Shown: positions 1 through 5,747 of the stretch, in pieces
How the letters are laid out: every line of letters starts with the position of its first letter
How positions within the stretch are numbered: position 1 is the first letter of the stretch
Made by a program: the position numbers and the translations under genes
Assembly: GCA_009926645.1 (NCBI GenBank)
Contig: RFOO01000081.1
Coordinates: 1 to 5,747 of the forward strand
Reading direction: 5' to 3'
Length of the DNA: 5,747 nucleotides
Origin: a bacterium
Lineage (GTDB): Bacteria > Verrucomicrobiota > Verrucomicrobiia > Opitutales > UBA953
The notes under the pieces: generated by a model
Databases searched by the model: none
Told to the model about the DNA's origin: nothing
Seen by the model: only the letters and a program-made list of their open reading frames with translations

Positions 1-294
1 CACTGCCCCTAAACAATTAATCTGAAAATCTTTTAAAAAATCTTCCGGCGTTAGACGATGAAAGGGTTTTAATTGGATTGTGCCTGGACAATAAACCAAT
101 CCATCTAATTTTTCCGGCCAAGTCAGGGGTACTGGATTTTGTGCATCAAAAAACTGAAACGGCAACCCCATCGATTGAGCAACCGCCTCATGTCTTCCCA
201 CCAGATAAAGTTGATGTCCTTCGCGCTGCAGGTGTTGGGTTGTCGCTAAACCAATGCCACTGGTGCCTCCGATTATCGCAAAGTTTTTACTCAT
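1..294 (-). CDS. Short-chain dehydrogenase/reductase (SDR), N-terminal part, cut by window edge
   Basis: This gene is open from the ATG at 292-294 to base 1 without a stop, giving 98 residues that begin MSKNFAIIGGTSGIGLA. The glycine-rich nucleotide-binding loop GGTSGIG (residues 9-15) after a first beta strand is the classical SDR Rossmann signature. Arg34 after the second strand (LVGR) suggests a preference for NADP(H), and Asp50 fits the position that contacts adenine. CPG at 69-71 stands where most SDRs have NAG, and Asn93 (INCLGA) fits the structural Asn of helix 4. The catalytic Ser and YxxxK lie outside the window, so activity cannot be judged. The protein should be a cytoplasmic NAD(P)-dependent oxidoreductase; the substrate is unknown. 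It lies downstream of the DUF1080 gene on the same strand, but a strong terminator intervenes, so it probably has its own promoter. No Shine-Dalgarno sequence precedes the ATG. The opposite-strand reading at 78-308 is a shadow of this gene. Confidence 0.88.
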   Translation of the reverse strand, partial: MSKNFAIIGGTSGIGLATTQHLQREGHQLYLVGRHEAVAQSMGLPFQFFDAQNPVPLTWPEKLDGLVYCPGTIQLKPFHRLTPEDFLKDFQINCLGAV

Positions 295-352
295 TCAATT
301 CACACTAGCAGGAACTGGAGTGGGTCAAGCGACTCCCAGAGATTAAATCATC

Positions 353-387
353 AACAAAAAAGGCCATGGAGTGTTTCCATGGCCTTT
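353..387 (-). terminator. Rho-independent terminator of the SGNH-epimerase-DUF1080 run
   Basis: A perfect 12-bp inverted repeat, AAAGGCCATGGA (359-370) and TCCATGGCCTTT (376-387), encloses a 5-base loop. Read on the minus strand, the hairpin starts 20 bases past the end of the DUF1080 gene at 408. It runs into six T residues and then GTTGA, the classic intrinsic terminator layout. On the plus strand no T-run follows the stem, so it acts mainly for the minus strand. It separates the DUF1080 gene from the SDR gene. Confidence 0.9.
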
Positions 388-407
388 GGCAAAAAGAAGG
401 ATGTTAA

Positions 408-1148
408 TTACTTAATTTCTTTTAAGACCAAATCTTTAAACTGAACCATCATCGGGTCTCCGCCGTGCAACTGCAGAGCTAAAACACCTTTTTTAGCACC
501 AAAAGCCGTCCGGTCGACAACATCAACGGTTTGCACACCATTAATGAAATGCTGAAGGTGATTTCCTTTGGCCACGATGCGATAATCGTTCCAATCGGCA
601 GGCTTAATCACTGCTTGGATATCTTCTGATTTACCCAACTGACCAACCACTGTGATTTTAGGATGTTTAGCATCGACGCCTTCTTCGATTACCACTTTCT
701 CGCCACGCTTAGCTAAAATCTCGCGGCCTTTTTCTTCATAAAGAATACCAGACCAAGTCGTGCCACATTCGAAGTCTGCTTGATAACCACCCACGACGAA
801 GTGCTTTGGTTCGACAATCCAACTACGATACTGAACGCCCGAGTTGCCAAAGCCCGCGGACTTGCCGTGCTGATCGACGACCTTATATTTGAAGGTTAAT
901 TCAAAATCAGCCACGTCTCCTCCTTGCCAAACCAAGAAGGTATTTGATTTGAGAGGACGCTCCGCTGTGCTCTGGCCAGTAATCACGCCATCACGAACAG
1001 ACCAGTAGTCTAACCCAGCCCAGCCCGTGAGGTCTTTACCATTAAAAAGCACCTTGGCTTCAGGAGCCGAGGCGGGTGCAGTATTTTGCACGGCACAACC
1101 GACCAAACCAAGCGCCACTGAGGCAATAAAAGCAGTAGTGAATTTCAT
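408..1148 (-). CDS. DUF1080 / 3-keto-disaccharide hydrolase family lipoprotein
   Basis: This 246-residue protein starts with a lipoprotein signal: a Lys at position 2, a hydrophobic stretch, then the lipobox LVGC at 15-18, so Cys18 should be lipidated and the protein anchored in the envelope. The rest matches the DUF1080 concanavalin-like fold (PF06439, now called 3-keto-disaccharide hydrolase). Visible family marks are LFNGKDLTGW (34-43), WSVRDGVI (49-56), NSGVQYRS (102-109), GYQADFE (121-127), SGILYEE (133-139), ADWNDYRI (184-191), FINGV (201-205) and ALQLHGG (224-230). Its length is usual for one such domain. Members are known or proposed to cleave or bind 3-keto glycosides made by Gfo/Idh-type dehydrogenases; hydrolysis by this protein is inference. 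The gene follows the 3-epimerase gene with a 9-base gap and so shares its transcript, and a terminator lies just past its end. No Shine-Dalgarno sequence is seen before the ATG. Confidence 0.9.
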   Translation of the reverse strand: MKFTTAFIASVALGLVGCAVQNTAPASAPEAKVLFNGKDLTGWAGLDYWSVRDGVITGQSTAERPLKSNTFLVWQGGDVADFELTFKYKVVDQHGKSAGFGNSGVQYRSWIVEPKHFVVGGYQADFECGTTWSGILYEEKGREILAKRGEKVVIEEGVDAKHPKITVVGQLGKSEDIQAVIKPADWNDYRIVAKGNHLQHFINGVQTVDVVDRTAFGAKKGVLALQLHGGDPMMVQFKDLVLKEIK

Positions 1149-1157
1149 GTTTAAAAA

Positions 1158-2009
1158 TTATTTAGTACCAAAAACGCGGTGCATGTTCTTCAATCCCTTA
1201 ACAGGAATGTCATCGCGGTTGGGCTCCATCTTGCGCCAAATCGCAGCGGCACGTGCAATGACCTTAACATCGGTGGTAAAGGATTCGATAACAATATCGC
1301 CCTTATAACCAACCTTCTTCAAGGCGGCCACAATCGGTTTCCAGTCTAATGAATCTCCGCCTGGGGTTCCGCGGTCGGTGCCGCAAGCGTGGAAGTGACC
1401 AAGGTGTTTGCCCGCACGCAAAATCGCATCCGCTTGATTCTTTTCTTCGATGTTCATGTGGAATGTATCCAAGTGAAGCTTCACCGCTTTCGACCCAACT
1501 GCTTTGATTAATTTCAAACCTTGATCGGTGGTGTTCAAGAAATCTGTTTCGAAGCGATTGAGGGGCTCAACACAAAGCTCGATGCCTTTCTTTTCCGCAT
1601 GCTTGGCCAGCTTCTTCAGATTTTTAACCACTAATTTAAAATGCTTTGCCTTCGTTTTATCGTCGTGAGCACCAATCAAACCAACGACCGAATAAATAGG
1701 GCCGATGATGCGAGGACAACCCATCTTAGCCGCTTGGTCAACCAGCGCGGTTAGATACTTCATCGAAGTTTTCTGGTCTTTGGCGCTTCCACGAAAATCG
1801 CGGCCAGGACCCATCGCCGCACAAATCGACCCAATCGCAATCCCCGCATCAGCAGCAGCCTTCTTCAAGAAGACTGGGTCTACGTGCGAAGGATCTTCAA
1901 TAGCAATTTCCACCGTATCAAAGCCCCACTTCTTCAATTTCTTAAAGAGCGAAACATCTTTATTGGTGAAGGGAGAGGCGTAAAGGAAGGTATTAAGTCC
2001 GAAGCGCAT
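1158..2009 (-). CDS. Sugar isomerase/epimerase TIM-barrel protein, D-tagatose/D-psicose 3-epimerase-like
   Basis: This 283-residue protein has no signal peptide and should be a cytoplasmic (beta/alpha)8 barrel of the AP-endonuclease 2 / xylose-isomerase-like family (PF01261). The four metal ligands expected of ketose 3-epimerases can be placed: Glu148 in CVEPLNRFET, Asp181 in HLDTFHMNIEE, His207 in HFHACG and Glu242 in VIESF. His184 and Arg213 occupy the usual substrate-contacting positions. These residues sit four places before their counterparts in Pseudomonas cichorii D-tagatose 3-epimerase (E152, D185, H211, E246), and the DTFHMNIEE segment is very like that enzyme. The likely reaction is C3 epimerisation of a free ketohexose (such as tagatose/sorbose or fructose/psicose) with Mn2+ or a similar metal. 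A keto-sugar substrate linked to the neighbouring DUF1080 protein is also possible. The start at 2009 places the first barrel strand (MRFGLNTFLY) at the N-terminus. The leader is A/C-rich with no Shine-Dalgarno sequence. The gene lies 88 bases after the SGNH gene and 9 bases before the DUF1080 gene. Confidence 0.88.
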   Translation of the reverse strand: MRFGLNTFLYASPFTNKDVSLFKKLKKWGFDTVEIAIEDPSHVDPVFLKKAAADAGIAIGSICAAMGPGRDFRGSAKDQKTSMKYLTALVDQAAKMGCPRIIGPIYSVVGLIGAHDDKTKAKHFKLVVKNLKKLAKHAEKKGIELCVEPLNRFETDFLNTTDQGLKLIKAVGSKAVKLHLDTFHMNIEEKNQADAILRAGKHLGHFHACGTDRGTPGGDSLDWKPIVAALKKVGYKGDIVIESFTTDVKVIARAAAIWRKMEPNRDDIPVKGLKNMHRVFGTK

Positions 2010-2097
2010 AATGGGTGATAGGTTGGGTGTTAGGGTTTAGAAACTGATGATAGATAAAGAAGCGGTCAAGGCTGGGCTATCGAGAATCCTGCTTCGA

Positions 2098-3423
2098 TTA
2101 GGGCAAAATCTCCCCCTTCACCAGAAGGCTACCTGGATAGAAATAATGCGGGGCATAAACCTGTGGCTTATCGATAGTAATTTTACGCTCACTCAAGATT
2201 TTGGCCTTATCCACCTTTTCGGCAATTAACTCGATTTTTACCTCGTGAACCGCGTCAGGTAAATCCGCAGCAATGGTGAAATAATTCACGCGTGGCTTGT
2301 CGGAATAACTATCGAAGCGAGTAAAAATTTTGGGCGATCCTTTATCTAATGTGACAGCGACTTTACCCGTGTAAGGGGCAATGATATCGTAAATAGCAAC
2401 GTGTGTTCCTTTGAATCGGAAAGAAATAAACTGACCAGGCTTGGTAAGCTTCACCACGGTTGGCATGCGACGAGCATAGTCACGCAACTCTTCGTCTTTA
2501 TCTTCCGCCAGATTCTCACACTTTAACCCAGGAGAAAACTTTGCTTTTGAAATTGGAGCGATTCTTGCCGCTTCGTAGTTTTTTTCATCAAGCGGCTTAT
2601 TCAAAGAGTAGGGTTCTTTATTGGTGGAGGCTTTTACAATTTCAGGCCAAGCTCGCTTAAAAGCGTCCATAAACATATTGTGCCCCGTCTCGGGGTGAGG
2701 GTGTACATTATCGGGAGAATAAGCGATTTTATCGCCCAAGGCTGCTTTTTCTTCATCCGTCTTTGGCAAAGGAGCTCGCCACAAAATACGTCCTTCTTTG
2801 TCTAGACGAGCGACCTCTAAACCCAAGTGAATGGACGGAATGCCGTAAAAATCAGCCACTTTTTCCATCGCACTGGCAGAAATCGGAAACTTCCCTTGAA
2901 CAAGATCTGCGGTGTGTCCGCGACCAATCGTGTAGATGAAACAAATATCACAAGTCGGGAAAGCTTTCCACGTTTGGCGGACAATCCCTTCCGTGTAGCG
3001 GATAATTTGCTGTGGAGGCAATTCGCCATCGTTAACCGCAAATTCAACAAACAACAAATCGGGCTCGTAAGCGAGGACGTCTTGTTGCAAACGAAACACG
3101 CCGACATCCGACCCCGTTCCCCCGACCGAGGCGTTGATCATTTGAAAATTAGCCTCAGGAAATTGCTTCTTCAAAAAGGCAAAAGTTTTTGTACGCCAAC
3201 CCGCTTGAGCCGTTATCGATCCACCTAAATAGGCTACTTTAATGGGATGACCTAAGCCTGAAACAATCGCACCGGTCGATTTAGCCTTTTCCAAAACATG
3301 AGGTAATCCATTACGTGGGCGACACTCTTGAGCATCCACCAAAGTAAACTCGGTCGTCGCTTTCTCTGCCGCCAAGGCCGAAAGACATAAAACTGGTAAA
3401 AACAAAAAACAAAGAGCGCGCAT
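2098..3423 (-). CDS. Secreted SGNH/GDSL-family hydrolase (probable carbohydrate esterase) with C-terminal beta domain
   Basis: This 441-residue protein begins with a Sec signal peptide (hydrophobic residues 3-17, probable cleavage after ALAA near 19). The cysteines there lack a proper lipobox. The SGNH hydrolase blocks are all present: the nucleophile Ser69 in YLGGSIT, the block II glycines in NASVGGTGSDVG (97-108), Asn131 in FAVND, and the Asp238-x-x-His241 pair in DNVHPHP. A catalytic triad Ser69/Asp238/His241 is therefore complete. Residues about 320-400 look like a separate beta-sandwich unit (GQFISFRFKGTHVAIYDI, then GKVAVTLDKG), resembling accessory domains of carbohydrate esterases. 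The probable role is removal of acyl groups such as acetyl from polysaccharides outside the cytoplasm; the substrate is not determined. It is the first gene of a three-gene minus-strand run. An AGGTGA stretch three bases before the ATG is a plausible Shine-Dalgarno sequence, the only clear one in the window. Confidence 0.88.
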   Translation of the reverse strand: MRALCFLFLPVLCLSALAAEKATTEFTLVDAQECRPRNGLPHVLEKAKSTGAIVSGLGHPIKVAYLGGSITAQAGWRTKTFAFLKKQFPEANFQMINASVGGTGSDVGVFRLQQDVLAYEPDLLFVEFAVNDGELPPQQIIRYTEGIVRQTWKAFPTCDICFIYTIGRGHTADLVQGKFPISASAMEKVADFYGIPSIHLGLEVARLDKEGRILWRAPLPKTDEEKAALGDKIAYSPDNVHPHPETGHNMFMDAFKRAWPEIVKASTNKEPYSLNKPLDEKNYEAARIAPISKAKFSPGLKCENLAEDKDEELRDYARRMPTVVKLTKPGQFISFRFKGTHVAIYDIIAPYTGKVAVTLDKGSPKIFTRFDSYSDKPRVNYFTIAADLPDAVHEVKIELIAEKVDKAKILSERKITIDKPQVYAPHYFYPGSLLVKGEILP

Positions 3424-3431
3424 GTTTCACC
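3412..3431 (-). promoter_or_regulatory. Shine-Dalgarno-like site of the SGNH gene
   Basis: On the minus strand the sequence before the start codon reads AATAGGTGAAACATG. AGGTGA pairs with the 5' side of the anti-Shine-Dalgarno sequence, and its position close to the ATG suits that register. It supports the chosen start at 3423, which also gives a proper signal peptide. The other genes in the window show no such site. Confidence 0.45.
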
Positions 3432-3466
3432 TATTCAAACACCTAAATTGCCCCTAAGTTCGAGAA

Positions 3467-3496
3467 AAAATAGCGTTTAAATAATAAAAAAATCAA
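3467..3496 (-). promoter_or_regulatory. Candidate sigma-70-type promoter for the SGNH-epimerase-DUF1080 run
   Basis: On the minus strand, TTGATT (3491-3496) and TATTTT (3467-3472) are separated by 18 bases. Each matches four of six consensus positions. The site lies 44 bases upstream of the SGNH start, inside the AT-rich 116-base divergent spacer 3424-3539. In such AT-rich DNA hexamer matches arise easily, so this is only a candidate. No clear operator repeat is seen; the only palindrome is TTAATTAA at 3526-3533, next to the YdjM-type gene start. Confidence 0.3.
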
Positions 3497-3539
3497 CTTC
3501 GACTTCGCTATCTCAAATAATCACATTAATTAAGTTAAA

Positions 3540-4610
3540 ATGGATAATTTAACCCATGCTGCCTTGGGGTTATCGGTCGGCATTCTAACCGTCCGCAAAG
3601 GAGCCTCTTTGCCCGCAGCCGCCGTGGCTGCCCTGCTTGCCGCTGAAGCACCCGATTTGGACATCTTCATTCGCAATGCAGATGACCCCCTTGTCTCCTT
3701 CCGCTGGCATCGTCATTTTACCCACAGTTTCATTTTTGCTCCTGTTTGGATGTTATTATGTTCAATCTTTACCGCGTGGTTTTTTCGACAAATCAATAAA
3801 CCAGGCGTCCACTGGAAAGATCTTCTAATCCCCAGTTTTGCCGGCGTGATGACCCATCTTCTTTGCGATGGTTGTACCAGCTATGGCACCATGCTCCTTT
3901 GGCCGTTCAACGAAACCCGCTATGCCTGGGATTGCTTACCCATCGTTGATCTCTTTGCCACTTTGCCACTTCTGGCCTGTGTCATCATTGCTCTTATCAA
4001 AAAATCCAAACCCCTAGCCTCTGCTGGCCTACTTTGGTTTTGCGCCTATGCTGGAATGGGAATGTATCAGCACTATCGAGCAGAAAGTAGCCTACAACAG
4101 TGGCTCGCTGAACAGAAAATTACCCCCGAAAGAATCGCGGTCAAACCCACGATTACCAACCTCATTCTCTGGCGCGGCATCTGGCTAAACGAAGGTGTTT
4201 GGCAAGTAGGCGCCGTGCGCGTTGTTCCTTTTAACGAAGCTCAAATCGCGCCAGGAGATAAGCGTGTCGCTTGGACAGCACAATCTGCAGGCAACCCTCC
4301 TCGCGGTTCTTTTGCCGATGACATCATTCACGACTTCTCTCATTTCACTCAAGGCTGGAACGCTTATGAACGAGAGGCCAATGGCATCGCCGTGGGAGAT
4401 ATTCGTTTTAGTATGTTACCCACGAGTGGCAGACCTCTCTGGGCTGTCTACTACGGGCTCGACCCCCAAAGCCCCAAGGAGTTTCAAGTCGAAGTCGTGA
4501 TGGATCGCGACATTCATGCGGGTGACTGGGATTATCTAAAAAGCCTCCTTCTTGGAACCAACCCTCAGTTTATTCCCGTCTCAGCCCAAGCCTCCTTCCA
4601 GCCCAACTAA
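3540..4610 (+). CDS. YdjM-type (DUF457) membrane metal-dependent hydrolase
   Basis: This 356-residue protein belongs to the YdjM / DUF457 family (PF04307, COG1988) of inner-membrane proteins annotated as metal-dependent hydrolases. Conserved features in order are DNLTHAALG (2-10, His6), APDLD (37-41), WHRHFTHS (56-63, His57, His59, His62), THLLCDGCTSYGT (105-117, His106, Asp110), LLWPF (119-123), RYAWDCLPIVDL (127-138). These histidines and aspartates are candidate metal ligands. Hydrophobic membrane stretches appear at about 8-35, 62-82, 133-152 and 159-176. The N-terminal 180 residues make up the family core. The remaining 176 or so residues form a more polar domain with several Trp and aromatic residues and no motif I can name. 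The physiological substrate of the family is not known. The start is fixed by an in-frame TAA at 3531-3533 with no other start between. No Shine-Dalgarno sequence is present. Its stop overlaps that of the convergent sixA-like gene. Confidence 0.9.
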   Translation: MDNLTHAALGLSVGILTVRKGASLPAAAVAALLAAEAPDLDIFIRNADDPLVSFRWHRHFTHSFIFAPVWMLLCSIFTAWFFRQINKPGVHWKDLLIPSFAGVMTHLLCDGCTSYGTMLLWPFNETRYAWDCLPIVDLFATLPLLACVIIALIKKSKPLASAGLLWFCAYAGMGMYQHYRAESSLQQWLAEQKITPERIAVKPTITNLILWRGIWLNEGVWQVGAVRVVPFNEAQIAPGDKRVAWTAQSAGNPPRGSFADDIIHDFSHFTQGWNAYEREANGIAVGDIRFSMLPTSGRPLWAVYYGLDPQSPKEFQVEVVMDRDIHAGDWDYLKSLLLGTNPQFIPVSAQASFQPN

Positions 4611-5086
4611 TCGGGCGTGGACATCCAGAGAAGACGCCAAGAACCCCAAGGGTGCTTTGTTTGAGGAACCGCTATTCGCTCCAAAGCAACTATCGCGGCT
4701 TTTCGAAAATAAATACCTCCATCGCCTTGCTTTAAGCCAAGCAAAAGCCCGACCAATCTCGCTAAATGCGGATTGTGTCCAATAATACATCGCGAACGCC
4801 GAGACCGAGATAAAACCTGCGCCGTTTTTACGGCAGAACTCTCAGGGGCAATCCCCGAAAGCAATCGCAATGGCTGCTTTAGGCGAAAGTGTTTCTTGAG
4901 AAGTTGAGCGGTGTGAACTGAACGCTGAAGCGAACTGTGCTCAAGGACGGAAACTTCGCGGGCAATTCTTTTAACCAAGGAAGCCGACAATCCAGCGATT
5001 TGCTTTTTCCCCTTGGAAGAAAGCGGGCGTAGCTCGTCGGGCTCTCCTGATCGAGCATGGGCATGTCGGATGAGAAAAATTTTCAT
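4607..5086 (-). CDS. sixA: Phosphohistidine phosphatase SixA-like protein
   Basis: This 159-residue protein is a small histidine phosphatase of the phosphoglycerate-mutase-like superfamily, with the length typical of SixA. The catalytic motif RHAHA lies at 7-11 (Arg7, His8 as phospho-acceptor). It is followed by RPLSSKG (20-26), the second Arg in HSSLQRSVHTAQ (50-61, Arg55) and the second catalytic His in IIGHNPHL (101-108, His104). In Escherichia coli SixA removes phosphate from histidines of phosphotransfer proteins, first described for ArcB and later for the nitrogen PTS. The target here is unknown, since no histidine kinase or PTS gene is in view. The protein should be cytoplasmic. The start places the RHxxx motif near the N-terminus as in homologues. 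It converges with the YdjM-type gene, with overlapping stop codons, and diverges from the carboxypeptidase gene across 61 bases. The opposite-strand open reading frame at 4552-4785 is a shadow. Confidence 0.88.
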   Translation of the reverse strand: MKIFLIRHAHARSGEPDELRPLSSKGKKQIAGLSASLVKRIAREVSVLEHSSLQRSVHTAQLLKKHFRLKQPLRLLSGIAPESSAVKTAQVLSRSRRSRCIIGHNPHLARLVGLLLGLKQGDGGIYFRKAAIVALERIAVPQTKHPWGSWRLLWMSTPD

Positions 5087-5147
5087 TTTCTAATCATTAA
5101 TATGCGCGGGAATTTGACTTGCTGAAACAAAAATTTTCCCAAGCACT
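5087..5147. promoter_or_regulatory. Divergent spacer between sixA-like and carboxypeptidase genes
   Basis: These 61 bases must carry the start signals of both divergent genes unless sixA or the carboxypeptidase is read from further away. A TTGACT at 5114-5119 resembles a -35 box for the plus strand, but no good -10 hexamer follows at the right distance. On the minus strand TATTAA (5096-5101) could be a -10 box, without a good -35. Neither start has a Shine-Dalgarno sequence. No promoter can be assigned firmly. Confidence 0.25.
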
Positions 5148-5747
5148 ATGGCTGTGCGCTGGCTCTGCCTCTTTGCTTTTTATCTCGGATGTTTCATCCC
5201 CTGCCAAGCCCAACCCAATCAACCAATCAGTCTTGAAACCGGCGTCTCGATTGATGGAGCCATCTGCATCGAGGCGGAAACAGGTAATGTACTTTTGGAA
5301 AAACAGGCCGATCTTTTGGGACATCCAGCCAGCGTCACAAAACTGATGACGCTGTTGCTGGTTTTAGAAGATATCCAATCAGGAAAAACGTCACTCCATA
5401 CACCCATCACCGTCACCGCAGAAGCTACCCATCAGGGTGGCTCTCAGGTGTGGCTCGCCCCAGGTGAGTCCTTTACTGTCGAGGCATTGCTTTATGCCAT
5501 GATGCTTCACTCGGCAAATGACGCCTCGGTTGCCCTAGCTCTCCATTGTGAAAGTTCTGTGCAACGCTTCGTGCAACGCATGAACCAACGTGCCCAACAA
5601 CTCGGCATGAGTCGCACTCAATTTGTCACCCCCAACGGCTTAACTTATGGAGCAGGACCGCATGACACCACGACCGCACGTGACTTAGCCAAACTCGCCC
5701 AAACGCTCTGCCAATTCCCTGAAGCTCTTAATCTCTCTGCCAAGAAA
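5148..5747 (+). CDS. D-alanyl-D-alanine carboxypeptidase (S11 family penicillin-binding protein), N-terminal 200 residues, cut by window edge
   Basis: The reading frame is open from the ATG at 5148 to the last base, giving 200 residues. An in-frame TGA at 5115-5117 and no other ATG before 5148 fix the start. Residues 1-21 are a Sec signal peptide, with probable cleavage after PCQA. The mature part shows the S11 penicillin-binding fold: IEAETGNVLLEK (41-52), the SxxK motif in PASVTKLMT (nucleophile Ser62, Lys65), SAN (122-124) as the SxN motif, and FVTPNGL (159-165), typical of DacA/DacC/DacF-type enzymes. The third motif, KTG, should lie beyond the window. The enzyme acts outside the cytoplasmic membrane and removes the terminal D-alanine from peptidoglycan stem peptides, limiting cross-linking. 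Whether a C-terminal membrane anchor exists cannot be seen. No Shine-Dalgarno sequence is present. Confidence 0.92.
   Translation, partial: MAVRWLCLFAFYLGCFIPCQAQPNQPISLETGVSIDGAICIEAETGNVLLEKQADLLGHPASVTKLMTLLLVLEDIQSGKTSLHTPITVTAEATHQGGSQVWLAPGESFTVEALLYAMMLHSANDASVALALHCESSVQRFVQRMNQRAQQLGMSRTQFVTPNGLTYGAGPHDTTTARDLAKLAQTLCQFPEALNLSAKK

Noticed and set aside
1027..1308. Plus-strand open reading frame bridging the DUF1080 and epimerase genes
   Set aside because: It is antisense to two strong genes and shows no domain signal.
2011..2040. TTAGGG-like units resembling telomeric repeats
   Set aside because: They are short and irregular, and the context is plainly bacterial operon leader.
2079..2101. 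ATCGA/TCGAT repeat at the end of the SGNH gene as a terminator
   Set aside because: A five-base stem with a ten-base loop and no T-run; the next same-strand gene is 88 bases on, so read-through is more likely.
2827..3228. Plus-strand open reading frame of 133 codons opposite the SGNH gene
   Set aside because: It lies wholly inside a well-supported gene, has basic low-complexity composition and no recognisable motif; it is a shadow.
4728..4755. Inverted repeat TTGCTT/AAGCAA that might be a terminator for the YdjM-type gene
   Set aside because: The stem is only six base pairs, lies inside the sixA-like coding region, and no T-run follows on either strand.
5102..5125. Tiny ATG-started frame upstream of the carboxypeptidase as a leader peptide
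   Set aside because: Only seven codons, no attenuator hairpin or ribosome site, and easily explained by chance.

Overview
The window reads as ordinary bacterial chromosome, moderately AT-rich and densely coded, with no mobile elements, tRNA/rRNA genes or CRISPR arrays that I could see. It holds seven protein genes, and both edge genes are cut by the window. Three observations suggest a member of the PVC group, most likely Verrucomicrobiota: a DUF1080 lipoprotein beside a sugar isomerase/epimerase TIM-barrel protein, a secreted SGNH hydrolase in the same run, and start codons mostly without Shine-Dalgarno sequences. This placement is inference; no marker gene is present to settle it.

Left part, minus strand. 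Bases 1-294 hold the N-terminal 98 residues of a short-chain dehydrogenase/reductase. Upstream of it (to the right), three genes point the same way and are read in the order 3423->2098, 2009->1158, 1148->408: a secreted SGNH hydrolase/esterase, a D-tagatose/D-psicose 3-epimerase-like protein, and a DUF1080 (3-keto-disaccharide hydrolase family) lipoprotein. A strong intrinsic terminator at 353-387 closes this run. The gaps are 88 and 9 bases, so the last two genes are almost certainly co-transcribed and the first probably is. Together they look like a small carbohydrate-processing module: deacylation of a glycan outside the cytoplasm, envelope-anchored handling of a (keto)sugar, and C3 epimerisation of the released ketose in the cytoplasm. 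The substrate is not visible.

Right part. A 116-base AT-rich divergent spacer (3424-3539) separates this module from a plus-strand YdjM-type (DUF457) membrane metal-dependent hydrolase (3540-4610). That gene converges on a minus-strand sixA-like phosphohistidine phosphatase (4607-5086), and the two stop codons overlap inside the four bases CTAA. After a 61-base divergent spacer, a plus-strand D-alanyl-D-alanine carboxypeptidase (penicillin-binding protein, S11 family) begins at 5148 and runs off the right edge.

I found no convincing undescribed system. The most interesting piece is the SGNH / 3-epimerase / DUF1080 cluster, whose families are known but whose substrate and exact chemistry are open.
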